DNA of 64,000 nt from Branchipolynoe longqiensis (GCA_030323885.1 CM059202.1:46890849-46954848); one strand, 5' to 3'; counted from the first letter of the stretch, positions 43,712 to 54,244 are shown. Program-made: numbers and translations. The notes: generated from the sequence alone by a model not told the origin.

Positions 43712-44530
43712 TGTAAAGATATACAGATTTTCTGTTCGGAATTATATATTGGCAGAGAGCATTATTATCCTCGGGCGACGGAGTGGGGACCAAGGTTATG
43801 TAATCTAAAAGCAATGGGTGACCCACTCACTGTGTGACATATTAAGCTATGGGAAATATATGTTCATACATAGTGACTGAGATTGTGATGAGATGTTCCT
43901 ACATAAGAGACAGTGAATGTTTGGTAGAATGTTCCCTCTATGCACCAGTAAGGGTGCAAGTGGAGGAAAGGGACATTTTTAATATATATGTTTATTGTAA
44001 TTGTCTGCAACTACCTGTTACCACAGGACCGATGGGCAAGCACACCAGCCATACTGCATACATTATGGACACCACCTACAACTGGGTTGAGTGACCGCTG
44101 CCCATATCGGGGGCGTCGCCTCCCGGGCTGTGGAGGGTGCCTGATTGGCTGGCTTTGGGAGGCCCAGTCCGCTGCACCCTTTGCCCCAACTGACCACACT
44201 AGCCTCACTTTGATATTGATTAATATAGACACTGCTCCAGACACACTGGGCAGCATCACTCTACTCGTGACTCTTGAGTGAGACACACTCTCTCTTGGGC
44301 AGGAACCCAGACACTCTGTCTGATGCTCCACCTTTCATATATACAAACTGAGCTGGGTGCAACAACCATGGGACTCCGGTTCAATGGGCTGTAGGCACTG
44401 ATTCATAGTCATACTAAAGAGGTAATGAGACTCTGTGTGGATAGTAGGTAAGGGGTCAGGGTGATAGGTCACTAGTAGGTGAACAGGAGTTGATGCCAAT
44501 AAAGCACAACTTCTTCACTGTCAATCTTGC
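43712..44530 (+). repeat. ~820-bp dispersed repeat, copy 2 (LTR-like)
   Basis: Inverted relative to 28,062-28,905. Shared blocks are GTTCGGAATTATATATTGGC, CTCGGGCGACGGAGTGGGG, ACCAGTAAGGGTGCAAGTGG and ATGCCAATAAAGCACAACTT. The AATAAA lies ~25 bp from the end, as in an LTR, but no TG...CA ends were fixed. Confidence 0.65.
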
Positions 44531-44944
44531 GTGACTTGTCTTCTCTTCCTTCCTTATGAGTTTGTTTAAGAGGGGCATCAGGTGTGAACTGACAGACAGT
44601 CATCAGAACGCATCTGGGAATAGTTTGTGGTATTATCTGGGGCTCTGACGGCCGGGGCATCCAGTAATATTATATCCAATCAACCATGGGGGTATATGAT
44701 GGTCTGTGGCCCACTCAGATACTTCCAGTTGCCTCTGGGGGAGGAGGTCCTGTGGGGACTGTTGTACATCATTTAGATGTATTCTTTATATACCAGTTTT
44801 TTACCACTATATGTATGAATAATATATAATTCACTGTGATTATGCATCTGAAGCATAACCACCACGAATATGATATTATGATAACCCTATATAGTGCTGA
44901 TTCGCTTTACAATGCATTTGTATTAATTGATTTAGAGTGCTAAG
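44531..44944. other. No recognisable feature
   Basis: Nothing recognised beyond ordinary AT-rich sequence. Confidence 0.5.
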
Positions 44945-45165
44945 CAGATTTACCTGTATATGTGTACAAGTATACATATATACATGTATTCATATATACA
45001 TATTTATACATACATACCTATATACTTATATGTACAAATATGCATATATAAGCGTACAGGGATGATAATGTCCTGCCCAGTGGCTGTTTCCCGACTTATA
45101 TATATATATGTATATATAAACATATATACATATATAAATGTATATATATATCTAAATACATATAC
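44945..45165. repeat. TA/TACA microsatellites
   Basis: Mixed ATACATATA-type repeats in two blocks, separated by a short non-repetitive stretch at 45,050-45,095. Confidence 0.85.
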
Positions 45166-45439
45166 ATACTGACTCACCTGCCAACCCGATTCACTAAAAA
45201 CTGTCGTCATAACCCTCCCCCCCCCCCACTGCTGCACCGACGGCATAGGGGATCGGGGAGGCGGTCAGGTGGGGGGGGAGGTGTGGGGATGGCAATTTTT
45301 GGTCAATTTTTGGTCAATCTGGTTGGCAGGTGAGCGAGTGATAACTGTCGTCCATGCCTTCCCCCCCTCCATACGCTGCCGTTGCAGCAGGGTTGATGGG
45401 GGGTGACAGCCCGCAGCTTCGCGGCCCTCCGATCACCCT
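45166..45439. repeat. GC-rich inverted/direct repeat
   Basis: CTCACCTGCCAACC at 45,173-45,186 is mirrored by GGTTGGCAGGTGAG at 45,321-45,334. AACTGTCGTC followed by C-runs occurs on both sides. Possibly a small foldback element. Confidence 0.5.
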
Positions 45440-47270
45440 GCGGGATAGGGGTCGGGAGTAAGGCTCCAAATGAGGTTTCATTCGGAGCCTCAGTGGCCAG
45501 ATGTAATTCGGCCTTGCTTCATACCTGGATTCGTCATGTTGCTCGAATAGACAAGTGTGTCCAGGATTCAATGCATTAGGTTTTATCTTGACTACATATT
45601 GCATGGCCAGTTTGATTCTCCTGTTGTTAAGTGATGGTTCATTGGCTTCGACGTAAAGACTCTGAACCGGTGAGGTGCGGAAGGCCCCCAGGGCCAGGCG
45701 CAGTCCCTGGTGGTGGATCGTGTCTAGCAGTCCAATATATGATTTCCTTGCGGAACATATACTATGCTGCTCGTAATCCCCTCATGAACGAACCAAGGTT
45801 TTGTACACGGAGAGCAGAACATCCTCTGTCCGCTCCCCATCTGAGCTGGACAGCACCTACAGAATATCCAGCGCTTCTCAGGATCTTGTTTTCAGGTACT
45901 TTATATGTGAGCACAAAGGACAGTTTGCGCTCGAGGGTGAGAATGAGGCCAGAAATTTGGTTTTCTCAACGACTTAATGGGATTTAATGGGTTCCCCATC
46001 CAGGGTCAGCTCCGTTCCCGGTTCAGCATGTATTCTACGCAGCAGGCAGAATGCATGCAGACTGTTTTGGTCTTGGAAAATTTGAAACGTTCAGAACTGA
46101 CCATCGATGGATCCCATTTATGCTTGGTTGTAGCTGTCTCTCTATGACATTCATGTTAGCACCGCTGTAATATAAAACAAAGTCGTCCACGAAAAGACTA
46201 CAGGAGACCCCTGCTTTACAGCAGCAGCAATACCATTGACCTTGACCCCGAAAAGGGTCACGGCCAGTCTGCTGCCTTGAGGTACTCCTACGCGGAAATG
46301 CCTGAAGGCTAGAAAGTTCCTGATGAAAATTGGCAAGTGGCCACGAAGGCCAATCGCATGAAGATCCTCCATGATGCCATGCTGCCACGTTGTGTCATAG
46401 GCTTTTTCGAGGTCGAAAAGACAACCACAACGTGCTCCTTCTTAAGGAAAGCATCTCTTATGAAGGTCTCCATGCACACCAAATGGTCGAGGGTGCTGCG
46501 GCCCCGTCTGAAGCCACATTGAAGGTTGGACAGGTGGTGTCCTGACTCCAGTAGCCAGACGAGGCGGTTGTTTACCATGCGCTCCATGGTTTTACAGATG
46601 CAGCTTGTGAGGGGTATGGGACGATAGTTGTGGGCTTCACTCTGGTCTTTACCAGGTTTGGGAATCGGTATTACTGTCGCCTCCCGCCAAGAGGCGGGGA
46701 CGACACCCGACTCCCAGATGTTGTTGAAGAGTTGAAGCAATAGTCTCAGTCCATGTTCAGGGAGATGTTTCAAAAATTGATAATGAATTCCATCAGGTCC
46801 AACTGCTGTGTCATGCAAGCTTTCCAAAGAACACCTCAACTCATCCATACTGAATGGGGAGTTGTAGTGCTCCTCGCCATCGGAAGAAAAGTCCAAGAGC
46901 TTTTGCTCTTGGCGTTCCTTGACCACCCGAAAGCCCGGGAGGTAGTTTGCCAAAGACGAGTTTCCAGCAAAGGTGCGAGCCAATTCTTCACTTATTTCGT
47001 CGAGTGATGTGAGAATGGTGCCATTGTGTTTCAAGTGCTGGACTACAGAAGAATCACCTCCCCTTCGTTTGATTCTTCTGATCATTGTCCATACTTTGCC
47101 CAATGGCGTGTGCATGGTGATGCTAGAAACAAATTGTCTCCAACACTGCCTCCACGCTTCTTTGATTGTTCTGCGAGTGCGAGCGCGCAGAATTTTAAAG
47201 AAGCGCCAGATTTTCAGCAGTCGGTCTCCTGTGGAATTTACGCTGAGCTTTCTTTCGTTCCTTAATAGCC
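45440..47270 (-). pseudogene. Decayed LINE, ORF2 RT region, minus strand
   Basis: Related to the LINE above but clearly diverged. The minus strand reads FKILRARTRRTIKEAWRQ, VIPIPKPGKDQSEAHNYRP, LQCGFRRGRSTLDHLV and then a frameshift in the DLEKAYD block. Other frames supply GLRGHLPIFIRNF, VGVPQGSRLAVTLFGVKVNG and SCSLFVDDFVLYYSG (catalytic FVDD). It loses similarity near 45,440 before RNase H and starts near 47,270, so it lacks both ends. It is a separate subfamily or an older copy. Confidence 0.85.
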
Positions 47271-47637
47271 CCTGTAAAAACTGGGACGGGACCGATCGGC
47301 GGGTATCACACATATACTGTATAAGATACGACGGAGCGCTCACATATACTGTTTCTCGAACGGCCCGATTCATTTTTCTAATCTCATGCGATTCCAGTCG
47401 TAAGCCCTAAAACTGAGTTTTAAGTCGCGAATTGCAAGGCTCAGGTGTGTTAGGGGGTCACACACCTAAAGGCTGAAACTGACGAAAACCCAAACTTAGT
47501 CGCAAAACGGGCGTTTTTAGGTTTTATACGGGAGGTGTGTACCAGGCTTAACAGACCACGTGTTTGCACTGACCAAGCACACAATACAATACTTCATTAT
47601 ATTCAAATGTATACCCAACAGTTGAGATTACTGATTT

Positions 47638-47640
<3 letters not shown>
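47271..47640. other. Non-coding, possible small TIR element
   Basis: Contains TAAGCCCTAAAACTGAGTTTTAAGTCGCG and, further right, AACTTAGTCGCAAAACGGGC, weak mirror images. No gene (motif written in part: GCCCTAAAACTGAG). Confidence 0.3.

Positions 47641-47706
<66 letters not shown>
47641..47706. repeat. (TA)n microsatellite
   Basis: About 65 bp of TATA with one CA interruption. Confidence 0.9.
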
Positions 47707-48140
47707 AATAGTTAGATTTAAGAATCTGAAATAAAACATGTCTATTTACATTCTGATATTTAAATGTACACGAGTGATGATACAGTAGCACATGCCCAGT
47801 GAATATGTGCATCTAGACTCAAATAATATCGTCTCATATTAATGATTTAAGTAGTAGTAATAAATATCAAGAAAAACTTCTGTACAAAATTGTAAAAAGA
47901 AATTGTCGTTTAAAAAAAAATTAAAATGGAAAAGAAAGAAAGAGCAGATATATTATCATACTTAGATTGATTTCAACTTCAGTTCTGAAGCAAGCTGAAT
48001 TAATGCCGTCATGTGAAAACTCATGTTCACCGATTAAAATATCACTGTATTGTTTGAATTATATACCGCTTACTCCTAAACGGCTGATGAATAAATTGTC
48101 AAATATTGTTCAATAAAAAAAAAAAAGGACAAAAAGGGAA
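47707..48140. other. No gene recognised
   Basis: AT-rich sequence ending in a poly-A run and the purine stretch AAAAAGGGAAGA. Confidence 0.45.
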
Positions 48141-48141
48141 G

Positions 48142-48300
48142 ATGTAATACATGTGAGTAGCGTCTCGCTGATACACCGGTATGGTCTCGCGGTCGTCAGT
48201 CCCGGTGCGAGAGCTGATGACGTCAGTAGCAAAGCTTGGATGCAATAATAAACCAGTCGTAAATCTCTACTCGCCGTGTCGATACGTTTTGTCTTTTACA
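48142..48300 (+). repeat. Possible LTR
   Basis: Starts TGTAATACATG after a purine-rich stretch (AAAAAGGGAAGA), holds AATAAACCAG, and ends GTCTTTTACA. The TG...CA ends with a polypurine tract before it suggest a 3' LTR of ~160 bp. No second copy or TSD is found in the window. Confidence 0.35.
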
Positions 48301-48304
48301 GTAT

Positions 48305-48390
48305 CAAGATTAACCCCGTTAAACCAAACTTGAAGGGACCCTAGAAATTTGTTTGGATTAACCGATCATTGGGTTAACCAAGCTTTGGCT
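48305..48390 (+). mobile_element. Partial pogo-like MITE end
   Basis: TTAACCCCGTTAAACCAAAC and GGATTAACCGATCATTGGG resemble the ends of the MITE at 48,470-48,768. Confidence 0.5.
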
Positions 48391-48469
48391 TTGGCTGTGA
48401 GTAAGCGTGTATTGCACATATAATATACAATGTATTTGGACACTTTGGTGAGTTTTTTTAATGTGTATA

Positions 48470-48768
48470 CAGTATAACCCCATTAAACCAAGCTCGGTTA
48501 AACCAAACGATCGGTTAAACCAAACTTTTTTTGCCGGCCCGGCAAAATATTACAATTCATCATATAAAAAAGTCAGTGGGGTCTCAGATGACTTTATAAT
48601 CACATTCAAGTTTGGTTTAACCATACCAGAGTTTTTGTTGGATTAACCGATAATTTGGATTAACCAACTTTGTTTTTTTTATATGATAAATGGTAGTATT
48701 TTGTTGAAAAAAGTTTGGATTAACCGATCGTTTGGTTTCACCGAGCTTGTTTTAACGGGGTTAAATTG
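48470..48768. mobile_element. pogo/Tigger-like MITE with TA target duplication
   Basis: The 299-bp element has ~58-bp TIRs: left CAGTATAACCCCATTAAACC, right (reverse complement) CAATTTAACCCCGTTAAAAC. Each contains CCAAACGATCGGTTAA. TA lies at both edges. The CAGTATAACC(C/T)(C/T)RTTAA start is typical of pogo/Tigger elements. There is no transposase. Confidence 0.8.
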
Positions 48769-48849
48769 TATATTTACATATTTATATATGTAGGCTATAC
48801 ATATATAAATATATGTATACATATATATATATATATATATTATACATAG

Positions 48850-50880
48850 GGCGATTGTCGTGTCGGTGGAGGCCTGCGGGTGTCTGCATATATGTGTGCG
48901 CGTAGGCGTGCATGTGTGTGTGTACGTATGTGTGGGAGGTGTGCGGGCATGTTGGCATGCGTGCGTGTGGGGATGTGTGGGAGGCATGCGGGCATGTTGG
49001 CATAGGTGTGCGTGTGTGTGGATATGTGGGAGGTGTGCGGGCATGTTGGCATAGGTGTCCATGTGTGTGTGTACGTATGTGTGGGATGTGTGTGGCATGT
49101 TGGCGAAGGTGTGATGCGTGTAGTGTACTATGTGTGGGAGGTGTGCGGGCATGTGGCATGCATGTGTGTGTGTGGGGATGTGGGAGGCATGCGGGCATGA
49201 TGGCGTGCGGTGTGTGGGGGGACTGTGTGGGAGGGGTATGGGCATGTTGGCGTAGGTGTGCGTGTGTGTGTGTACGTATGTGTGGGAGCGGCGGGCATGT
49301 TGCTGCATGTCTGTGTGGGGGGATGTGTGGGAGCGTGCGGCATGTTGGTGAGCGCGTTGTGTTGTGGATGTGTGGGAGGGTGCGGGCATGGTTGGCGTAG
49401 GTGTGGGTGTGTGTGGATGTGTGGGAGGCGTGTGGGCATGTTGGCGTCTTGGCATGTGGGCATGTTGGCATGTTGGTGTGTGTAGTGTGTGTGGGCTAGT
49501 GTGGGACGTCTGGCATGTGGCGTAGGTGTGCGTGTGTGTGGATGTGTGGGAGGTGTGCGGGCATGTTGGCGTGCGTGTGTGTGTGTGGGGATGTGTGGGA
49601 GGCGTGCGAGGGCATGTTGGCGTAGGTGTGCATGTGTGTTGGATGTGTGGGAGGTGTGCCGGGCATGTTGGCGTGCGTGTCCAGTGTGTGGGGATGTGTG
49701 GGAGGCGTGCGGGCATGTTGGCGTAGGTGTGCGTGTGTGTGGATGTGTGGGAGGTGTGCGGGCATGTTGGCGTGCGTGTGTGTGTGTGGGGATGTGTGGG
49801 AGGCGTGCGGGCATGTTGGCGTAGGTGTGCGTGTGTGTGGATGTGTGGGAGGCGTGTGGGCATGTTGGCGTGCGTGTGTGTGTGGGGATGTGTGGGAGGC
49901 GTGTGGGCATGTTGGCGTAGGTGTGCGTGTGTGTGGATGTGTGGGAGGTGTGCGGGCATGTTGGCGTGCGTGTGTGTGTGTGGGGATGTGTGGGAGGCGT
50001 GCGGGCATGTTGGCGTAGGTGTGCGTGTGTGTGGATGTGTGGGAGGTGTGCGGGCATGTTGGCGTGCGTGTCTGTGTGTGGGGATGTGTGGGAGGCGTGC
50101 GGGCATGTTGCGTAGGTGTGCGTGTGTGTGGATGTGTGGGAGGCGTGTGGGCATGTTGGCGTGCGTGTGTGTGTGTGGGGAATGTGTGGGAGCGTGCGGC
50201 ATGTTGGCGTAGGTGTGCGTGTGTGTGATGTGTGGGAGGTGTCGGGCATGATGCTGCGTGTGTTTGTTTGTGGGATGTGTGGGAGGCGTGCGGCATGTTG
50301 TCGTAGGTGTGCGTTGTGTGGATGTGTGGGAGGTGTGCGGGCATGTTGGCTGTCGTGTGTTGTGTGTGGGGATGTGTGGGAGGCGTGCGGGCATGTTGGC
50401 GTAGGTGTGCGTGTGTGTGGATGTGTGGGAGGCGTGTGGGCATGTTGGCGTGCGTGTGTGTGTGGGGATGTGTGGGAGGCGTGCGGGCATGTTGGCGTAG
50501 GTGTGCGTGTGTGTGGATGTGTGGGAGGTGTGCGGGCATGTTGGCGTGCGTGTCTGTGTGTGGGGATGTGTGGGAGGCGTGCGGGCATGTTGGCATAGGT
50601 GTGCGTGTGTGTGGATGTGTGGGAGGTGTGCGGGCATGTTGGCGTGCGTGTGTGTGTGTGTGGGGATGTGTGGGAGGCGTGCGGGCATGTTGGCGTAGGT
50701 GTGCGTGTGTGTGGATGTGTGGGAGGTGTGCGGGCATGTTGGCGTGCGTGTGTGTGTGTGTGGATGTGCGGGAGGTGTGCGGGCATGTTGGCGTGCGTGT
50801 GTGTGTGTGTGGATGTGTGGGAGGTGTGCGGGCATGTTGGCGTGCGTGTGCGTGTGTGTGTGGATGTGTGGGCGTGTCCA
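48850..50880. repeat. 2-kb GT-rich minisatellite of ~97-bp dimers
   Basis: Each unit consists of two ~48-bp halves: GGTGTGCGTGTGTGTGGATG ... GGAGGTGTGCGGGCATGTTG, and GCGTGCGTGTGTGTGTGTGG ... GGAGGCGTGCGGGCATGTTG. The right half of the array is very regular, with period 97-100 bp. The left half (before ~49,500) has many indels and base changes. Strand composition is strongly G+T on + and C+A on minus. Confidence 0.92.
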
Positions 50881-51190
50881 CGTGAATAGGGAAAGTTGTA
50901 TTGCGCAAGACTCAAATCTGGGTCATCTAAACACAATGCCTTCTTTCAGCACCATATACCATATTTGCTTGTATATATATATAACAATGGACATCACAAA
51001 TAACACACGCGCACACACACTAACAGTAACACAGACATGTACATACACACACGACCATGCACACACACAGACAGACGACCACACCCCCGTCCGCACCGGG
51101 TGCACACTGGCTTCCCACGTGGTTCGATCCCCGGCTGAGACAAACCCAAACCTTAGTTTTATTACTTGTCTGTGCATTGTGTTGTGGTGT
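50881..51190. other. CA-rich, no gene
   Basis: Includes a (CA)-rich stretch at about 51,005-51,090. No coding evidence. Confidence 0.5.
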
Positions 51191-51191
51191 T

Positions 51192-51506
51192 TTCTGTGGC
51201 GGAGTGGTTAGAGTGTCTGACTTTTTTCTAGGACAGACTCCTAATCTGAGGGTCGGCGGTTCGATTCCCCATGCCCCCAGCTCTGCCAATTTGGATTTCC
51301 ACCGCTGTGTATAACTTACAGCGTCATCAAAGGCCGGTTGCTCTCATACCATGTCTATGTGGTGTGGGAGGTTAAAAATCCCTTGGGTCGGTAAAAGTGA
51401 CGGCTCGGGCTTTCTATCGACCAGCAGTGGAATGAGGAAGACCAGTAGTCTATGACTGAAATTTCCCCTGCTTAAACAACTAATGGACCAAAAAAAAAAA
51501 AAAAAT
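51192..51506 (+). mobile_element. SINE of a second family, with poly-A tail
   Basis: A tRNA-like head has A box TGGCGGAGTGGTTAGAG and B box GGTTCGATTCC. The body contains ACTTACAGCGTCATCAAAGG, ACCATGTCTATGTGGTGTGG and GGCTTTCTATCGACC, followed by ~17 A residues. A body-only copy lies at 61,583-61,710. It differs from the main SINE in both head and body. Confidence 0.8.
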
Positions 51507-51597
51507 TGTCCGGTGCTCGGCATTATGCTAATTACTATAGGGACTGGTCTGTGCAGTATTGCGATAGTGTGACTGAGTGGGTTATCGGGTGATGGCG
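51507..51597 (+). mobile_element. Outer SINE, left part (split by a younger SINE)
   Basis: CGGCATTATGCTAATTACTA, GTGACTGAGTGGGTTATCGG: the central region of the main SINE. Its right part resumes at about 51,912. Confidence 0.6.
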
Positions 51598-51911
51598 ACC
51601 GGACGCGGTGGCCGAATCGCTAGGAATGTAGGCTTCACGTGATCGGCAGTTCGAATCCTAGCCGAGTCAAACCGATGACTTATGCAATTGATATTTGCCG
51701 CTACTTAGTCTGGCGCTCAGCATTCCTAGGTCAAGCACAGGATAAAGATAATGTGACTGAGTTGGATATCAGGTCATGGGGCCGGTGGACTAGTCTCCCA
51801 GTGGGACAACACCATAAAGTCATGACTGTGCACTATCACAACTCTTTACCCGCCCTGATATGACCTTATATGTTGCCAGGACGTGAAACCCCCAACAAAC
51901 AAACGGATGCT
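51598..51911 (+). mobile_element. Full-length main-family SINE inserted in another SINE
   Basis: Head A box GTGGCCGAATCGCTAGG, B box CAGTTCGAATCC, then GAGTCAAACCGATGACTTA, the central block GATAATGTGACTGAGTTGG, CTCCCAGTGGGACAACACC, and the 3' end TGATATGACCTTATATG with (CAAA)n. GGTGATGGCG at 51,588-51,597 and 51,912-51,921 is the likely TSD. Confidence 0.85.
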
Positions 51912-52040
51912 GGTGATGGCGGTGCGGTATCCCAGCGGGGGGGGGGGGCAGCACTATAAAGACGCCATACGTTGCGCTCTGTCGCAATTCGGTACACGTC
52001 CTTGATGACCTTAGGTGTAGGAAGTAAAAAAAAATCCAAA
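51912..52040 (+). mobile_element. Outer SINE, right part
   Basis: CGGTATCCCAGCGGGG, GCAGCACTATAAAGACGCC and TGATGACCTTAGGTGTAGG, ending in an A-rich tail. It completes the SINE that starts at 51,507. Confidence 0.65.
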
Positions 52041-52071
52041 CAAAAATCACACATACACGTACACACATACG

Positions 52072-52113
<42 letters not shown>

Positions 52114-52126
52114 CTCTCTTTCTGTG
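52041..52126. repeat. (CA)n/(CT)n microsatellite
   Basis: CACACACA runs with a CGCGCGC centre at about 52,073-52,082, then CTCTCTCT. Confidence 0.9.
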
Positions 52127-52499
52127 AAGCCCCAGTCAGACCTCACCGGACTGAGGAAACGAACAGAAAAAGAACCCATCCGGCGTGTCCGTTCTAACTC
52201 CGGTGGTGTCCGGTACAAGTTTTGAACAAGCACAAAACTTGTACCGGTCGGTTGACCGTTGCTTGACCGTTGTTATCTGGTGTCATCTGTTTATCATCCG
52301 TTTATCGTCCGTATATCGTCCATTTATCGTCCGTTTATCGTCCGGTGGCTATTCGTTAATGTACGTTCCTTGTCCGTTGAAAGCGCAACATTTCGACACA
52401 TTTCGATACATTTTGACACCGGACAGCAACGGACTAGACAATTGTTTGTCTTGTGCTGTCCGGTACTCAGTCCGGTAAGGTCTGACTTGGCCTTAAAGG
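52127..52499. mobile_element. MITE with 28-bp TIRs and hairpin
   Basis: The left end AAGCCCCAGTCAGACCTCAC and the reverse complement of the right end, AAGGCCAAGTCAGACCTTAC, match, both continuing CGGACTGAG. Inside are a hairpin (CCGGTACAAGTTTTG / CAAAACTTGTACCGG) and five tandem copies of TTTATCGTCCG-like units. Non-coding. Confidence 0.75.
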
Positions 52500-52690
52500 A
52501 CTGAATGAGTCCACAGTGAGGTCGCGCCACTCGCCTCAGACGCCGACGTCTGGGACGCTGGCCCCACTTGACCTGAGGTCAGGTCAGAGGTCAGAGGTCA
52601 GATTCCGAGGCGGGCGTCTCGAGTCTTGAGGCTTCAGGTGCGGAGGCGGTGACAGGATCACGGGGACGGCGGCCATTTTGTTTTTGGTTG
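52500..52690 (+). promoter_or_regulatory. CpG-rich segment with AGGTCA cluster
   Basis: GC- and CpG-rich compared with the rest. It contains TGACCT (52,569) and AGGTCA at 52,576, 52,581, 52,588 and 52,595; the last three are spaced by one base. AGGTCA is the half-site for nuclear receptors and one-base spacing (DR1) is a known arrangement. GCGGCCATTTTG follows at 52,669. No gene is recognised downstream, so the function is speculative. Confidence 0.3.
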
Positions 52691-52772
52691 TTTGCGTGTG
52701 TGTTTGCATGTGTTTGAATGTGTATATGTGTGTTTGTTTGTAAGTGTTTGTGTGTGTTTATTTGCATGTATT

Positions 52773-53098
52773 GCAGTGGCCGAATCGGTAGAACGCTGGC
52801 TTCCCATGTGGGAGATCGCGTGTTCGGTTTCTGGTCGAGTCAAACCAATGACTTATAAAATTGATACTTGTCACTTCCTAGCCCGGTACACACCATTAAT
52901 AGGATAGGGCAAGGACTGGTTAGCTCAGAGTCAGGATAATGTGACAGTGGAATATCGGGTAATGGTTCCAGTGGCCTGATTCCTCAGTGGGGCAGCACTA
53001 TGAAGTCCCCATGAGTGCACACTGTCACAACTCGTACCCATCCTGATATGACCTTAAATGTTGCCAGGACGTAAAACTCCAACAACCAACCAAACAAC
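52773..53098 (+). mobile_element. Main-family SINE, near full length
   Basis: Head CAGTGGCCGAATCGGTAG, B-box region GTGTTCGGTTTCTGG (diverged), GAGTCAAACCAATGACTTA, GATAGGGCAAGGACTGG, CTCAGTGGGGCAGCACTATG and TGATATGACCTTAAATG. The tail is CAACAACCAACC. A degenerate second 3' end follows at about 53,150-53,190. Confidence 0.85.
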
Positions 53099-53305
53099 CT
53101 TAATAGTGGAAAGACCGGGCAGGGCAACACACTGGCAGAAGTCAGTAATAACTCTGATATGACCTCACATGTTACTAGGACATAACACCCAAGCACATAC
53201 TCACTGAGTCTACACATTCATGTGCTTAAATCTGGAGGATCCGATGAAAACATCACATTTTCAAAACCAAAACACGGGCTTAGATCTCCACATATCACAC
53301 ACGTT

Positions 53306-53318
53306 TCTCTCTCTCTCC

Positions 53319-53349
<31 letters not shown>

Positions 53350-53352
53350 CAT
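53306..53352. repeat. (CT)n microsatellite
   Basis: Almost pure CTCT run. Confidence 0.9.
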
Positions 53353-53368
53353 ATTTATATATATACAA

Positions 53369-53610
53369 TGAGCCTGTCTCAAAAGGTGCTACCTCTTCGT
53401 TTTTTTGTCCATAGTAACGATTGACACAAAACAGCACAGAAACGGTTACACTGAAAACACAAGGACATTTGCTTCAAATCAATATGTATTCTATTAGGAT
53501 CATGTAAAAAACAAATCAGTTTATCCTGAGCAAATGCATAAGTAGATAGTGTGTTGATCGTTACTATGGACAAAGTTTTGTCCCATTTTGCTTAGCACCT
53601 TTTGAGACAG

Positions 53611-53615
<5 letters not shown>
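53369..53615. mobile_element. Tc1/mariner-like MITE
   Basis: ~50-bp inverted ends: TGAGCCTGTCTCAAAAGGTG on the left, and CACCTTTTGAGACAGTCTCA on the right. GTCCATAGTAACGAT / ATCGTTACTATGGAC is at the inner ends. It sits in TA-repeat sequence. 247 bp, no transposase. Confidence 0.75.
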
Positions 53616-53676
<61 letters not shown>

Positions 53677-53680
53677 GGAG
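53616..53680. repeat. (TA)n microsatellite
   Basis: About 60 bp of TATA with one CA. Confidence 0.9.
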
Positions 53681-53699
53681 AGAGACATTCTAGCAGCCA

Positions 53700-53871
53700 T
53701 ATCGCATCTCGTCTCATGCACGCTATAATCCTTCTCACTGGCGTTACAAATATTACTTTTGTCATGAGTTCTGCCACAAGCACTACAGAAGTTCAGTGGT
53801 ATGCTATAGCAACGTAGAAGAGTTACGTGTAGAATGTAATGTCGCTTAGCACTAGCGGAGCTGCCCAGCAA
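53700..53871 (-). pseudogene. Possible gag zinc-knuckle remnant
   Basis: The minus strand is open and reads IPLNFCSACGRTHDKSNIC, then further Cys and His (YSVHETRC). C-x2-C-x3-H-x5-C resembles gag-type knuckles of retroelements. It is short and has no neighbours of the same kind; low confidence. Confidence 0.3.
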
Positions 53872-54180
53872 GCCATGCTAGCAAAGTAAAAATTGGATGT
53901 GTACTGGCACAGATGACCGGCTGTAGTTTGCGGACTAGGCGGTGAGGGCGGCAGCAGCAATGGAAGTGTGCTGGCCCGCAGCAAATAACATAACATACAG
54001 AGAGGAAGAATTATTCACTAGTACAAATAATAAATAATAATAATTATAAGATATATGGCTCCGCCAATTTAAATTCATATAATAGATTATATTAAATTTA
54101 AGAAAATCTGTAATAATCTGTACAGGGATATCATCACACAAAAATTATTATCTGAATTAGACCAAGATATAATTTCCCGG
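53872..54180. other. No gene recognised
   Basis: AT-rich flank left of the DIRS elements. Confidence 0.45.
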
Positions 54181-54244
54181 ACAAACCATACCCCACTCTG
54201 TGTGCATAACATATTCTGTATACCGAAACCAGGGGGGGGGGATA

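Noticed and set aside
48679..50936. Very long open frames on both strands (up to 718 codons), His/Thr/Pro-rich or Cys/Val/Gly-rich
   Set aside because: They are translations of the GT-rich minisatellite; the ~97-bp period shifts frame each unit, and the same peptide appears in all three frames.
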